Assembly: GCA_028686145.1 (NCBI GenBank)
Contig: JAQUCQ010000084.1
Coordinates: 1-10,717, forward strand
DNA: 10,717 nt
Source: Desulfuromonadaceae bacterium
GTDB taxonomy: Bacteria; Desulfobacterota; Desulfuromonadia; Geobacterales; Pseudopelobacteraceae
Direction: 5' to 3'
The position numbers and the translations under genes are program-made. The notes beneath the pieces were generated by a model. The model saw only the letters and a program-made list of their open reading frames with translations. It ran no database searches and was not told the origin of the DNA. This document shows, piece after piece, positions 1 to 7,870 of the stretch (position 1 is the first letter of the stretch; each line of letters begins with the position of its first letter).

Positions 1-1
1 G

Positions 2-1417
2 GCGGTTAATGGGGGGAGCCGCCTGCACGGTGAAGTCCGTCGTGATATTTTTTCACCTCTCTTTCCGCATTGGCCACAGGACGAAGTCCCGGGTGGTCAC
101 GTGACCAACGGGGTTCACACACCGAGTTGGGATTCGTCTGATGCCGATGAGCTTTGGACGGAAGCCTGTGAAAAAGACCGTTGGTTGGGAACGACGGCAA
201 CTCTGGAACGAGATATACGTTGTGTTTCTGATACCCGGCTCTGGCAATTTCGCATTGCCGCCAGCAAATCCCTTATAGAATACGCCCGCAAGCGGTTGTC
301 ACGGCAGCTGGCATCCTCCGGTTCAGCGCCCGAGGCGATTGACAGGGCGGAACACCTCCTTGATCCCAACACGTTAACCCTTGGCTTCGCGCGACGCTTC
401 GCAACCTATAAGAGGCCAAACCTGCTACTGCACGATCCGGAACGGCTGCTTCGTCTCTTAACCAACCCGGAGCGCCCTGTGCAACTCATTATCGCCGGCA
501 AGGCTCATCCGGCAGATCTGGCGGGGCAGGCGCTGATTCAGCAATGGACTCATTTCATCCGGAGGCCTGAAGCCCGTCCCCATGTCATCTTCCTCAGCGA
601 TTACGACATGCTTTTAACCGAACATCTGGTGCAGGGGGTTGACGTCTGGATCAACACACCTCGTCGGCCATGGGAAGCGTGCGGCACGAGCGGTATGAAA
701 GTGCTCGTCAACGGCGGACTCAATCTCTCGGAATTGGACGGCTGGTGGGCCGAGGCATACTCCCCGGAAGTAGGATGGGCATTGGGCGATGGCCTTGAAC
801 ATGGTGATGATCCCGCGTGGGATGCTGTAGAAGCGGAGGAACTTTATAATCTTCTTGAGCAGCAGGTTATCCCTGAGTTTTATACCCGCGACAACCAGGG
901 AATTCCCACGAACTGGGTGGCACGCATGCGTGAAAGCATGGCTCAGCTGACACCACAATTTTCAGCCAATCGTACGGTGCGGGAATATGCCGAGAGTTAT
1001 TATATCCCTGCCGCTGCAGCGTACTACAAACGTGCCGCTGAGCAAGGCAAAGCGGGCTTACAGCTTGTCGATTGGCACCACACGTTATGTAACAAATGGG
1101 CAAACATACGTTTTGGTGATGTCAAAGTTGAGACAAACGATGAATGGCACCTGTTTGAAGCCCAGGTTTATCTCAACGGCATCGGCCCTGAAGCGGTGCA
1201 TGTCGAGCTGTATGCCGATAAATCAAACGATGGGAGCTCGCCGCTCAGGTTCGAGATGAATCGCGACCAGCAGTTGGTTGGTGCGGAAAATGGATATATT
1301 TACAAGGGGCAGGTACCGGCGAAACGCCCATCCGGGGATTTTACCGCACGAATCGTCCCGTATTTTACAGGGGCAGCGATTCCTCTCGAAGAGACTCATA
1401 TACTTTGGCAGCGATAG
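2..1417 (+). CDS. glgP: Alpha-glucan (glycogen/maltodextrin) phosphorylase, C-terminal part
   Basis: Phosphorolytic removal of glucose from alpha-1,4-glucans, giving glucose-1-phosphate; cytoplasmic, PLP-dependent, glycogen use. The reading frame is open from base 2 and enters the window already inside the gene, so the 5' half is missing; the GTG at 101 is internal. The first residues contain SRLHGEV and then HVTNGVHTPSW, both conserved in the family. Further on are GFARRFATYKRP, a LSDYDM segment, and EACGTSGMK, whose lysine (codon 698-700) is the expected PLP Schiff-base lysine, followed by NGGLNLSELDGWW. The GTSGMK form and the compact C-terminus point to the short (about 850-residue) DUF3417-type phosphorylase rather than the E. 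coli GlgP/MalP type (family knowledge). About 471 residues are present and the frame is intact to TAG. It converges on the kinase gene 98 bases downstream; I see no convincing terminator between them. Confidence 0.93.
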   Translation, partial: AVNGGSRLHGEVRRDIFSPLFPHWPQDEVPGGHVTNGVHTPSWDSSDADELWTEACEKDRWLGTTATLERDIRCVSDTRLWQFRIAASKSLIEYARKRLSRQLASSGSAPEAIDRAEHLLDPNTLTLGFARRFATYKRPNLLLHDPERLLRLLTNPERPVQLIIAGKAHPADLAGQALIQQWTHFIRRPEARPHVIFLSDYDMLLTEHLVQGVDVWINTPRRPWEACGTSGMKVLVNGGLNLSELDGWWAEAYSPEVGWALGDGLEHGDDPAWDAVEAEELYNLLEQQVIPEFYTRDNQGIPTNWVARMRESMAQLTPQFSANRTVREYAESYYIPAAAAYYKRAAEQGKAGLQLVDWHHTLCNKWANIRFGDVKVETNDEWHLFEAQVYLNGIGPEAVHVELYADKSNDGSSPLRFEMNRDQQLVGAENGYIYKGQVPAKRPSGDFTARIVPYFTGAAIPLEETHILWQR

Positions 1418-1515
1418 ATCATGGACGGAGTGCCGCATCACTATCAATTTAATGATGGTTATAAACCACGGCAGTTTCTATAAATAAATATGCTAAAATG
1501 TAAAATTTTCATTTT

Positions 1516-2931
1516 TCAGAGTTCTATTCTGAACTCGGCTCCCATGCTATTATTCCGGACGCTCAAGCTTCCGTTCATATTTTTCTCGATGATGTTTTTC
1601 GACATAAAAAGGCCGATTCCGGTCCCTAACGGTCCCTTGGTAGAGAAATGAGGATCGAATACCTTGTGAATAATTTCGTCGGAAATACCGCCGGCGTTAT
1701 CGCTGATGATTACGACCGTTCTACTCTCTTCAAGGCCTGCCGTAATACGAACCTGTGGATTGACTGTTTTGTTCGCTTCTAACGCCTCTTTTGCATTGAT
1801 CAGTATGTTAAGGATTACTTGGGAAAACTCATTCGGATATCCATTAATACAGGTCTCTTCATTGCACTTCATATCTATTTTTATCTGGTAATTATCAAAA
1901 CTTGCTTTGACCAGCTGCACAGCCATGGCAACCGTCTGGCACACATTAAAGTCTTCTTTTTCTTTGTCGGGCTTAAAAAATGTCCTGAAATCGTCAATAG
2001 TCGTGGACATGTGCCTGATTAACAGCATCGACTCTTTAATCGACATCTCCAGAGATTCCTTATCCAAACTTCCCGAGTCATATTCAAGCATTAAACTCTG
2101 AATTTGAAGCCCAAGGGCATTTAACGGCTGTCGCCATTGATGGGCAATATTATTGATCATTTCACCCATGGCAGCCAAGCGGCTTTGCTGTATCAGCACC
2201 TGATCTTTCTGGCGGAGTTCAAGAATTGATTCTTCTACGCGTTTTTCAAGTGATTGGTTAAGCTCCTCAAGCTGTCGACTTTTACATTTAAGCTTTTCTT
2301 CAAACAGTTTCCTGTCAGTGATATCGCGAACAATTGCCCACATCATAATCGGGCTTCCCTGATCATCACGGACAAGCTGGGTTCTCAATTCTACAGGGAA
2401 GACGGTACCATCTTTTCTTCGATACTCTTTTTCATAAATCTCAGAATATCCCCTCAAAACAACCTGTTCTTCAATAATTCTTTGCTCAATTGAATGCCAT
2501 TTAGCAGGAGTAAGTTCGCTGTATGTCTTGGAAAGCAGTTCTTCCGGTTCATATTTCAGCAGAGTCCGATAAACTTCATTGAACTGCGTGATCTTGCCGG
2601 TCATATCTACACTGACATAAGCGTCTATCATGCTTTCTGAAAGAAGGTTGAATAACAGCTCATTTTTTTTAATCTCGTCTTTTAGTTGTAACGATTCAAA
2701 AAGATAGCGGCTTACAAGATTATATAAGAGGATGCTGGTTATGATGACGAACAAGAAACCCTTTAATACCGAAATTCTTGTGAGAGTGGAGGGATCAGTG
2801 GTGAAGAAACTCAGGTTTGTGTCGGATATATATATCCATAAGAAACTGAATATCGCATAGATAGCTATTATTTTTAGCATATTGTAGCGTTCAGTTTTAC
2901 TAAACACCCTGTTTTTAACTAAACCGGACAT
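1516..2931 (-). CDS. Membrane-bound PAS-domain sensor histidine kinase (orphan)
   Basis: Two-component signalling kinase of 471 residues. Residues about 17-36 and 54-72 are hydrophobic helices enclosing only about 17 residues, so little is exposed outside and sensing is probably by the cytoplasmic PAS domain (about 93-210, ending in the typical DITDRK). A coiled coil (about 210-250) leads to the H-box NIAHQWRQPLNALG with phospho-acceptor His264, the N-box NILINAKEA (Asn375, Asn379), the G1 box DNAGGI (Asp411) and the G2 box GTGIGL (436-441). All catalytic motifs are intact, so it should be active. The ATG is preceded by AAGGA with 6 bases of spacing. The AHQWRQPLN type is common in Geobacter and other deltaproteobacterial kinases. 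No response regulator is in the window, so the partner and signal are unknown. The upstream spacer carries repeats that may control it. Confidence 0.93.
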   Translation of the reverse strand: MSGLVKNRVFSKTERYNMLKIIAIYAIFSFLWIYISDTNLSFFTTDPSTLTRISVLKGFLFVIITSILLYNLVSRYLFESLQLKDEIKKNELLFNLLSESMIDAYVSVDMTGKITQFNEVYRTLLKYEPEELLSKTYSELTPAKWHSIEQRIIEEQVVLRGYSEIYEKEYRRKDGTVFPVELRTQLVRDDQGSPIMMWAIVRDITDRKLFEEKLKCKSRQLEELNQSLEKRVEESILELRQKDQVLIQQSRLAAMGEMINNIAHQWRQPLNALGLQIQSLMLEYDSGSLDKESLEMSIKESMLLIRHMSTTIDDFRTFFKPDKEKEDFNVCQTVAMAVQLVKASFDNYQIKIDMKCNEETCINGYPNEFSQVILNILINAKEALEANKTVNPQVRITAGLEESRTVVIISDNAGGISDEIIHKVFDPHFSTKGPLGTGIGLFMSKNIIEKNMNGSLSVRNNSMGAEFRIEL

Positions 2932-2946
2932 GACAGTTCCTTGCTG

Positions 2947-3068
2947 TAGACAAATTGAGTTGTCCAGATTCGAAGACTATCAGTTGCAGTAAATTTACAC
3001 CGTAATATTAGACATTTCTGTATATTACCTCCCTTTCAAAGTCTAGTAAAATCCGTTCAATTTGTCTA
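2947..3068. repeat. Perfect 12-bp inverted repeat flanking the possible kinase promoter
   Basis: TAGACAAATTGA at 2947-2958 recurs as its reverse complement TCAATTTGTCTA at 3057-3068; the second copy overlaps the tandem 10-mers. Within the first arm, GACAA and TTGTC (2949-2953, 2960-2964) also form a smaller dyad. The arms are about 100 bases apart and bracket the proposed -35/-10 boxes, which would suit a regulator bound on both sides. No mobile-element gene lies between them. Confidence 0.4.
3022..3050 (-). promoter_or_regulatory. Possible sigma-70-type promoter of the histidine kinase gene
   Basis: Read on the minus strand, TTTACT (3045-3050) and TAATAT (3022-3027) are separated by exactly 17 bases. 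Each matches the -35 or -10 consensus at 4 of 6 positions. They lie about 90 bases before the kinase ATG. The match is moderate; the main supports are the correct spacing and the repeats placed on each side. Confidence 0.3.
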
Positions 3069-3080
3069 AATTTGGCTAAA
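3061..3080. repeat. Tandem 10-bp repeat, candidate regulator-binding site
   Basis: TTTGTCTAAA (3061-3070) is followed directly by TTTGGCTAAA (3071-3080), identical at 9 of 10 positions and spaced one helical turn apart. The pair lies about 10 bases upstream of the possible -35 box of the kinase promoter, where an activator contacting polymerase would be expected. The role is inferred from position only. Confidence 0.4.
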
Positions 3081-3244
3081 TTGGCGGAAACCAGTTATAC
3101 GTCAACCACTCACCTGTTTCCAGGCTCGTGATGCTTGTGTTCGAGAAGTACCCTCTCATTAAACACGTTACAGCGTCCCCCCCCTCTTTTGTGAAAAATA
3201 TTTATATGGTTAAGAAGAATACAAAAGGAGTAAACTAAATCAGT

Positions 3245-3592
3245 TTGCACACCAAATCAAATTACATGGGCGGGACTGGCATGACAAATGTTACGCAGGG
3301 TTTATCAGGATTAGGAGATATTGTAGCAAAGATTCAATCGGGTGATGCCGATCCCGCAACAACGGCCCTGAACATCGGATCTTTGCTTGGCAACATGAGC
3401 ATGACCATTATCATCATTAATATTCTGGCAGGACTGGTTGGGTCAGCCTACTTCATATACGGCAAAAAACGTTGTGATATCAAAATATTGTGCTGTGGAG
3501 TGGCACTCTGTGTTGTGCCCTACTTCATCAGCAACACAATATTTCTTGTCGTTGCGTGCCTCGCAATGGCGGCTGCACCTTTTGTCATCTAA
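3245..3592 (+). CDS. Small integral membrane protein, uncharacterised
   Basis: 115 residues from a TTG start. The N-terminal half (about 1-50) is polar. A hydrophobic helix (about 51-72) ends in AYFIYGKK, and a long hydrophobic stretch (about 80-115) contains VVPYFISN and probably makes a helical hairpin. The order (hydrophobic helix, YFxYGKK, then PYFxSN, then a terminal hydrophobic segment) resembles a widespread family of roughly 65-80-residue bacterial proteins of unknown function, some labelled 'amino acid transport protein' without proof; this is from memory. The N-terminal extension of about 50 residues would be unusual. The start is uncertain: AGGAG at 3226-3230 is 14 bases before the TTG, in-frame ATGs lie at 3266 and 3281, and none has ideal spacing. 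The gene converges on mobA. Confidence 0.7.
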   Translation: MHTKSNYMGGTGMTNVTQGLSGLGDIVAKIQSGDADPATTALNIGSLLGNMSMTIIIINILAGLVGSAYFIYGKKRCDIKILCCGVALCVVPYFISNTIFLVVACLAMAAAPFVI

Positions 3593-3657
3593 CAAAAACA
3601 GACAATGTTAAAACCATTCACGCCATCAGGTGGAGTTGCGTAGCGGTCTTCGACTCG

Positions 3658-4356
3658 TCACTTCGGGCATGATTTGAATGATTCGCTGCCGCACTCAGGC
3701 TGAACTCCTCGCATCAACTTCGCAACCTCGGAAAATTCCTCCGGAGTATTCAGATTTTGGAAAGACTCCTCCGCTCCGTGAATGGAACGAAAGTTATCAT
3801 TCGTTATCTGTTTCGTCTTCAACCTGTCCAGCAAATTCATTATACTTTTGTCACCCAGTTCAATAGCCTGCTGCATGGCATTCAGGGCCGATTTGGCATA
3901 GAGCGCATGTAGCGGTTCACGAAAACCGGAGCAGCTCAAGGGAACAATGGCATCATATTCCTCAAAGCTTTGGCAGAGAAGCCGAATCAAGGCGGCATTG
4001 AGAAACGGCATGTCGCAAGCTGCGGCAAAGATTCGATCTGTGCAGCTGGCACGTAGCCCGGCATGCAGACCGGCAATAGGGCCGGCCCCCGGGTAGATGT
4101 CCGCCACTTTACGGCAGGGGATGAATTCATAGAGTTCGGGCGAGTTCGTCACTATGATGATATCGTGAAAGAGCATCTCCATGGTTGAGTACACCCTTTC
4201 AATCAACAGCCGCTCGCCTATTTTCAGAAAGGACTTGTTCGTACCCATACGGCTGGAAGCGCCACCAGCCAGAATAACTCCAGTGACACCGGCAATCTGC
4301 CCGCAGCCAAAAGACTGTTCACAAATATTATTTTTAGAGTGGTTCATATAATTCAT
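3658..4356 (-). CDS. mobA: Molybdenum cofactor guanylyltransferase MobA
   Basis: Transfers GMP from GTP to molybdopterin-Mo, giving the bis-MGD cofactor used by formate dehydrogenases, nitrate reductases and related enzymes; cytoplasmic. From the ATG at 4356 the protein has 232 residues. The nucleotide-binding signature LAGGASSRMGTNKS is at 29-42, PGAGPIAGLHAGL at 89-101, the metal-binding CDMPF at 114-118 and NLNTPEEF at 201-208. The usual start lies close to the VTGVILAGG segment, so there is an extra stretch of about 20 residues. AAGGAG (4369-4374) is 12 bases from this ATG but 6 bases from an in-frame TTG at 4362, which may be the true start; a GTG at 4383 lies upstream of the ribosome site and is unlikely. 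The gene follows the activator in the same direction after 183 bases, so co-transcription is possible but not shown. Confidence 0.93.
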   Translation of the reverse strand: MNYMNHSKNNICEQSFGCGQIAGVTGVILAGGASSRMGTNKSFLKIGERLLIERVYSTMEMLFHDIIIVTNSPELYEFIPCRKVADIYPGAGPIAGLHAGLRASCTDRIFAAACDMPFLNAALIRLLCQSFEEYDAIVPLSCSGFREPLHALYAKSALNAMQQAIELGDKSIMNLLDRLKTKQITNDNFRSIHGAEESFQNLNTPEEFSEVAKLMRGVQPECGSESFKSCPK

Positions 4357-4539
4357 TCTCAAAGACAACTCCTTAAGAAACACTCTAATACACGACTATG
4401 AGAGATAACAAGCTGAATTAATTTCAGGTAAATAGAAGTATTGGCCAATTATCAAAAAATATGTGTGACGAGAATTGTAAGAAATATTTTACAGGGGGAA
4501 TATCCTTGCGCGGTTTTTATCGAGACGGCAGCTATCCTC

Positions 4540-5298
4540 CTAGATACCGGCTTGGCACTTTCCTCCTGTATGGAGCGCAGCGCCAAGCGCGCCGGTGATG
4601 GTCGGGATACTCGGCACCAGCACCGACACTCCAAGCTTTCGCGCCAGCGCCTCCACAACAAAAAAATTGTTGGCAACCCCACCAGTAAATATTACCTGAT
4701 CCACATACCCTACCTTCTGGAGCATTCCCGCCAAACGGTCAACAACGGAAATATGGATGGCCCGGGCGATATCCTGGACAGGAACGCCCCGATTTTTCAA
4801 TGAGATAACCTCACTCTCGGCAAAAACGGCGCACATGCTGTTGATCGGCACGTCCTGATCCGATTGGGCTGCCGCCGCACCGAATTCGTCGAGGAAGAAG
4901 CCAAGGGTCGCCGCCATCATCTCTAGAAAGCGCCCGGTGCCGGCTGCGCACTTGTCATTCATCTGGAAGGTGGCGACCCGCCCCTCCTGTGTCAAGGCAA
5001 TTACCTTGGAATCCTGCCCCCCCACATCCAGAATAGTGCGACACTCCGGAAAGAAATGACGCGCACCAAGGGCATGGGCCTTGATTTCGGTGATGACCTC
5101 ATCGGCAAAATGTTTATGTGCCATATGCCGGCCATAACCAGTGGCGATGATGCGGGACGGGGTAAACCGGGCAATGAGTTCCCTCGATTGGACATGAGGT
5201 TCAAAACCGCTCTCCGCCACAGCATGATCGATGAGCACCCCGTCCTTTACCACAACTACTTTGATTGTACGCGACCCCAGGTCGATTCCCAGCTGCAT
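4540..5298 (-). CDS. 2-hydroxyacyl-CoA dehydratase / double-cubane protein activator ATPase (BadF/HgdC/YjiL family)
   Basis: A homodimeric [4Fe-4S] ASKHA-fold ATPase that couples ATP hydrolysis to injection of a low-potential electron into a partner iron-sulfur protein. The 252 residues start with LGIDLGSRTIK (3-13, phosphate 1), then DVGGQDSK (91-98), NDKCAAGTGRF with Cys117, SMCAVFAESEVISL with Cys156, and TGGVANN (205-211). Cys117 and Cys156 are the two expected ligands per subunit of the cluster bridging the dimer. Length and motifs match single-domain HgdC/FldI/YjiL activators, not the very long fused versions. It begins only 5 bases after the stop of the 5304-6599 gene, with AGGGG as ribosome site, so it is almost certainly co-transcribed and serves the two upstream paralogues. 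The electron donor (ferredoxin or flavodoxin) is not in the window. Confidence 0.93.
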   Translation of the reverse strand: MQLGIDLGSRTIKVVVVKDGVLIDHAVAESGFEPHVQSRELIARFTPSRIIATGYGRHMAHKHFADEVITEIKAHALGARHFFPECRTILDVGGQDSKVIALTQEGRVATFQMNDKCAAGTGRFLEMMAATLGFFLDEFGAAAAQSDQDVPINSMCAVFAESEVISLKNRGVPVQDIARAIHISVVDRLAGMLQKVGYVDQVIFTGGVANNFFVVEALARKLGVSVLVPSIPTITGALGAALHTGGKCQAGI

Positions 5299-5303
5299 AA
5301 AGA

Positions 5304-6599
5304 TTACCCCTGAATCTGCTCGATAAAGGCCTCGATTCGGGTCTGCAGCTGCCCCACGTCCTCGGGTGAATAATCGGACTCGATAGCCAGGAAGGGAATC
5401 CCCTCTTTCTCGCAGACCTGGCGCAGCTTCACCGCCTCAATGTTGTAAGTATGGCAAAATTGCAGGCAATAGTCGATAATCCCCTGTGCCCCGGACTCCC
5501 GGTACTCCTTGACCACCTGGGACATTCGCTCGTTATTGGGAGTAAAACAGGAGCAGTCAATCTGCATGTAGCGATCAGTGAGGCGCTCCAACTGGCTCTC
5601 GACCGTTGTCGAAGACTCATCGATCAGATCCTTGTAGTAGCGGGTGCCGATGCAGCTCTCTTCGTTGACGACGATGGCGCCGGACTTCTCGATGATGTTA
5701 TGCAGTTTCCAGTTGGGAAGCGCCATGGGCGTCCCCGAAACCATGATCCGCGGGGTAGTGGCCGGAGCCACGGAACTACCACTTTTGATCCGTTTTTCCA
5801 GTTCATCGCACAACTCGTTCACCTTCCCGGCAAAACGTCCCGGCTCGTCGTAAAAGGCGATCTGTTCGATTAGGAGCATATCCAGTCCGCTAATCGGCGC
5901 AGGGTTGTGATGGCGCAGAGTGTTCAGCCTCTGCAGGGCGCGACGCTTGTCGTTGATCAGCCGAATGGCCCCGGCAATCTCGTCATGACCTGTCTGGTTG
6001 CCGGTAACCTTCTCGACCGCAGTCTTGAACTCTTTTACCTCCTCCAGCCAGAGGGCCTTGTCACGGGCACCTTTTCGCTGTGGAATCTCCATGACGTGTG
6101 TGGGCACGTAAGCGTCAAGGAGCTCCCAGGTTTTCTTCTTGGCATCACAAGTGGTTTCACCGTAGACAAAATCCACCGCCTGGAAATACGGACAGATTCC
6201 GCCTACCTTAAAACCGAAAGCCGACTTAACCATAGGACAGATATTGCGCGGCAGGATCTTCTCCGCGTCTGCAATAGAGCCTTGAGCCCCGCCGCAAAGA
6301 CCAACGCAAATCCCACCGGCCGCAACCACCAACTCTTCCGGCACATACACGCAGAACGTTCCAACAACGGGCTTTCCCTCACCCTTGGCGGCCATCAACT
6401 CATCAATACGGCCAGTATGGATATTGGCCACACAGTCATTGAAATAAGACATCCCCTTGGGACGATTTTTCTGGTTCAGGAATATGTTTGTGTATGCCTG
6501 AGTCAGCATTGGCGGCATGTTCTTGAACCGTTCCACGTCCATGTTCAGTCTCGTCCAGAGTTCCTGGTCCGACTTTACCATAAATTGTTCTGCGTCCAT
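5304..6599 (-). CDS. Double-cubane-cluster / 2-hydroxyacyl-CoA dehydratase D-component family protein (paralogue A)
   Basis: 431 residues. The start at 6599 is chosen because AAGGAG (6605-6610) sits 5 bases before it; an in-frame extension to 6689 has no such support. It belongs to the HgdB/FldBC/BcrBC/YjiM iron-sulfur family. Cysteines visible in conserved settings: GTFC (83), GLCG (102), LPRNICP (121), ICPYF (136), ETTCD (151), EESC (316), DCSC (349, 351) and FCHTYN (382), ending with ESDYSPEDVGQLQTRIEAF. The same eight motifs occur in paralogue B and in E. coli YjiM as I recall it, so a [8Fe-9S] double cubane is plausible, although a classical dehydratase subunit is not excluded. It has about 48 more N-terminal residues than B before the first cysteine motif. 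No fatty-acid or amino-acid pathway genes are nearby to suggest a substrate. Confidence 0.88.
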   Translation of the reverse strand: MDAEQFMVKSDQELWTRLNMDVERFKNMPPMLTQAYTNIFLNQKNRPKGMSYFNDCVANIHTGRIDELMAAKGEGKPVVGTFCVYVPEELVVAAGGICVGLCGGAQGSIADAEKILPRNICPMVKSAFGFKVGGICPYFQAVDFVYGETTCDAKKKTWELLDAYVPTHVMEIPQRKGARDKALWLEEVKEFKTAVEKVTGNQTGHDEIAGAIRLINDKRRALQRLNTLRHHNPAPISGLDMLLIEQIAFYDEPGRFAGKVNELCDELEKRIKSGSSVAPATTPRIMVSGTPMALPNWKLHNIIEKSGAIVVNEESCIGTRYYKDLIDESSTTVESQLERLTDRYMQIDCSCFTPNNERMSQVVKEYRESGAQGIIDYCLQFCHTYNIEAVKLRQVCEKEGIPFLAIESDYSPEDVGQLQTRIEAFIEQIQG

Positions 6600-6701
6600 T
6601 TTTTCTCCTTGCTCTCGTGGTGTGCGAACTTTTTTTGGGAAACAATCCATTTGATAAATCGTTGCTGCCGGATCAATACCAAGTGACACTATCTGACAGA
6701 G

Positions 6702-7841
6702 TCAAAGCATTTCAAGGAAAGCTTCGATCCTGACCCGTAACTGTTCCGAGTCTCCTTCTGAATAGTCGGTCTCAATCTGAAGGAACGGGAGATCGTGGTG
6801 CTTCTGCAGACCTTGCTGCAGGGTGAAGGACTCCAGGTTATAGGTATGGCAAGCCTGCCAGGTCAGATCAATTATGCCGTCGACAGCGAATTCCCCGGCA
6901 AGCCGTGCAACCAGTTCCAGCCGCCCATTATTAGGTGACATGCAAGAGCAGGGAGTGAGGAGATATTTTTTGGCAATTGCGGTAAGCGGTTCAAGGGACT
7001 CGTCAACAGGAGCAACTTTCTTGTAGGCGCTGCAACTCTCTAGACAGACGACGCTGCCACCACTTTCCTCAATAATCCTGATCACCTTGTCAGAGCCGGT
7101 CCCAACCGGAACACCGGTCAAAAGGATCCGCGGTGCATCAGGCCTAAATGGTGAACTACCGGCGGAGCACATATCCCTCAGTTCGGCGGTAAGCCGGTTG
7201 AGCATAAGTATTGCTTCCCGTTTGTCGATAAAGAAGTTACGGAGGTGGAGTACGGCCAACAGGTCAACACCGCTGATCGGTGAGGGAATATGCTTGCAGA
7301 CATCCTGCAGATCGGCAAGAGCCTGCCGTTCTTCATTCAGAAGCTGAACGGCGCTTTTCAGCCCCGAGTAACTGATTGTAGTCCCCAGTTCTTCTTCGAG
7401 TCGGCTTTTAAACCGTACGACCTCCCGATACCAGTAATGAAAGGAGTCCTCCCCTTCCTGCGTCTGGGGCAACTGCATGAGATGAAGAGGTTTAATCTTC
7501 CCAAGAATTTCATACATCTTTTTCTTACCGTCACAGGTGGTTTCCGCCACCAGCAGGTCGGTAAAATAGAAGTAGGGACATGTATCGGTGACTGCAGATC
7601 CGAAGCTTGATTTAATGAGCGGGCAGAGGTTCCGTGGCAGATATTTTTCGGCCGCTGAAATAGGAGCTTGACGAGTACCGCAGAGGGAGACGGGTATCGC
7701 TCCGGCAGCGACTATGAGTTCGGCAGGGGTATAAAGACAGTAGGTGCCGACGACCTTCCTGCCGGCACTGTGCGCGGCCGTGAGCTCCATCAGGTTCTGA
7801 TCGCGCATCTTTTCAAATTCGGTCAACAGTAACGGTTTCAT
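6702..7841 (-). CDS. yjiM: YjiM-like double-cubane-cluster protein (paralogue B)
   Basis: First gene of the three-gene unit; 379 residues, about the length of E. coli YjiM. Conserved blocks: VVGTYC (Cys35), SLCG (54), AEKYLPRNLCPLIKSSFG (73), TCPYFYFTDLL (88), AETTCDGKKKMYE (103), LESC (270), PCSCMSPNN (298, 300), QACHTYNLES (331) and IETDYSEGDSEQLRVRIEAFLEML at the C-terminus. These match YjiM from memory almost block for block, so this is the more typical family member. Members studied in Carboxydothermus carry a [8Fe-9S] double cubane and reduce small molecules when powered by an ATPase reductase; the physiological substrate is not established. GGAGG lies 9 bases before the ATG. The 102-base gap to paralogue A shows no strong terminator. 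The symbol reflects similarity only. Confidence 0.88.
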   Translation of the reverse strand: MKPLLLTEFEKMRDQNLMELTAAHSAGRKVVGTYCLYTPAELIVAAGAIPVSLCGTRQAPISAAEKYLPRNLCPLIKSSFGSAVTDTCPYFYFTDLLVAETTCDGKKKMYEILGKIKPLHLMQLPQTQEGEDSFHYWYREVVRFKSRLEEELGTTISYSGLKSAVQLLNEERQALADLQDVCKHIPSPISGVDLLAVLHLRNFFIDKREAILMLNRLTAELRDMCSAGSSPFRPDAPRILLTGVPVGTGSDKVIRIIEESGGSVVCLESCSAYKKVAPVDESLEPLTAIAKKYLLTPCSCMSPNNGRLELVARLAGEFAVDGIIDLTWQACHTYNLESFTLQQGLQKHHDLPFLQIETDYSEGDSEQLRVRIEAFLEML

Positions 7842-7870
7842 GGATGCGGACCTCCCATTGACAACTATTT

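Larger units (their letters stand above)
2932..3244. other. 313-base spacer between divergent kinase and small membrane protein genes
   Basis: No credible ORF is present. Besides the repeats and possible promoter listed separately, it holds a run of eight C (3177-3184) and a purine-rich AAAAGGAG (3223-3230) that is the only Shine-Dalgarno-like sequence before the downstream gene. I could not identify a good plus-strand promoter. Confidence 0.6.

Noticed and set aside
1515..1533. TTCAGA/TCTGAA hairpin at the glgP-kinase junction
   Set aside because: Overlaps the kinase stop codon and is not followed by a T run on either strand; too weak to call a terminator.
3177..3184. Run of eight C as a phase-variation tract
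   Set aside because: It is in a spacer without a mapped promoter next to it, and a single run gives no evidence of variation.
6627..6640. GAACTTTTTTTGGG shared with the region near 8777-8790
   Set aside because: A low-complexity T run dominates the match, and the second copy is inside a coding region; probably coincidence.
5907..6686. 259-residue plus-strand frame opposite paralogue A
   Set aside because: Antisense shadow of a strongly recognised gene, with no motifs of its own.
6600..6689. N-terminal extension of paralogue A to 6689
   Set aside because: The AAGGAG at 6605-6610 sits directly before the 6599 ATG, and the extension lacks its own ribosome site and family similarity.
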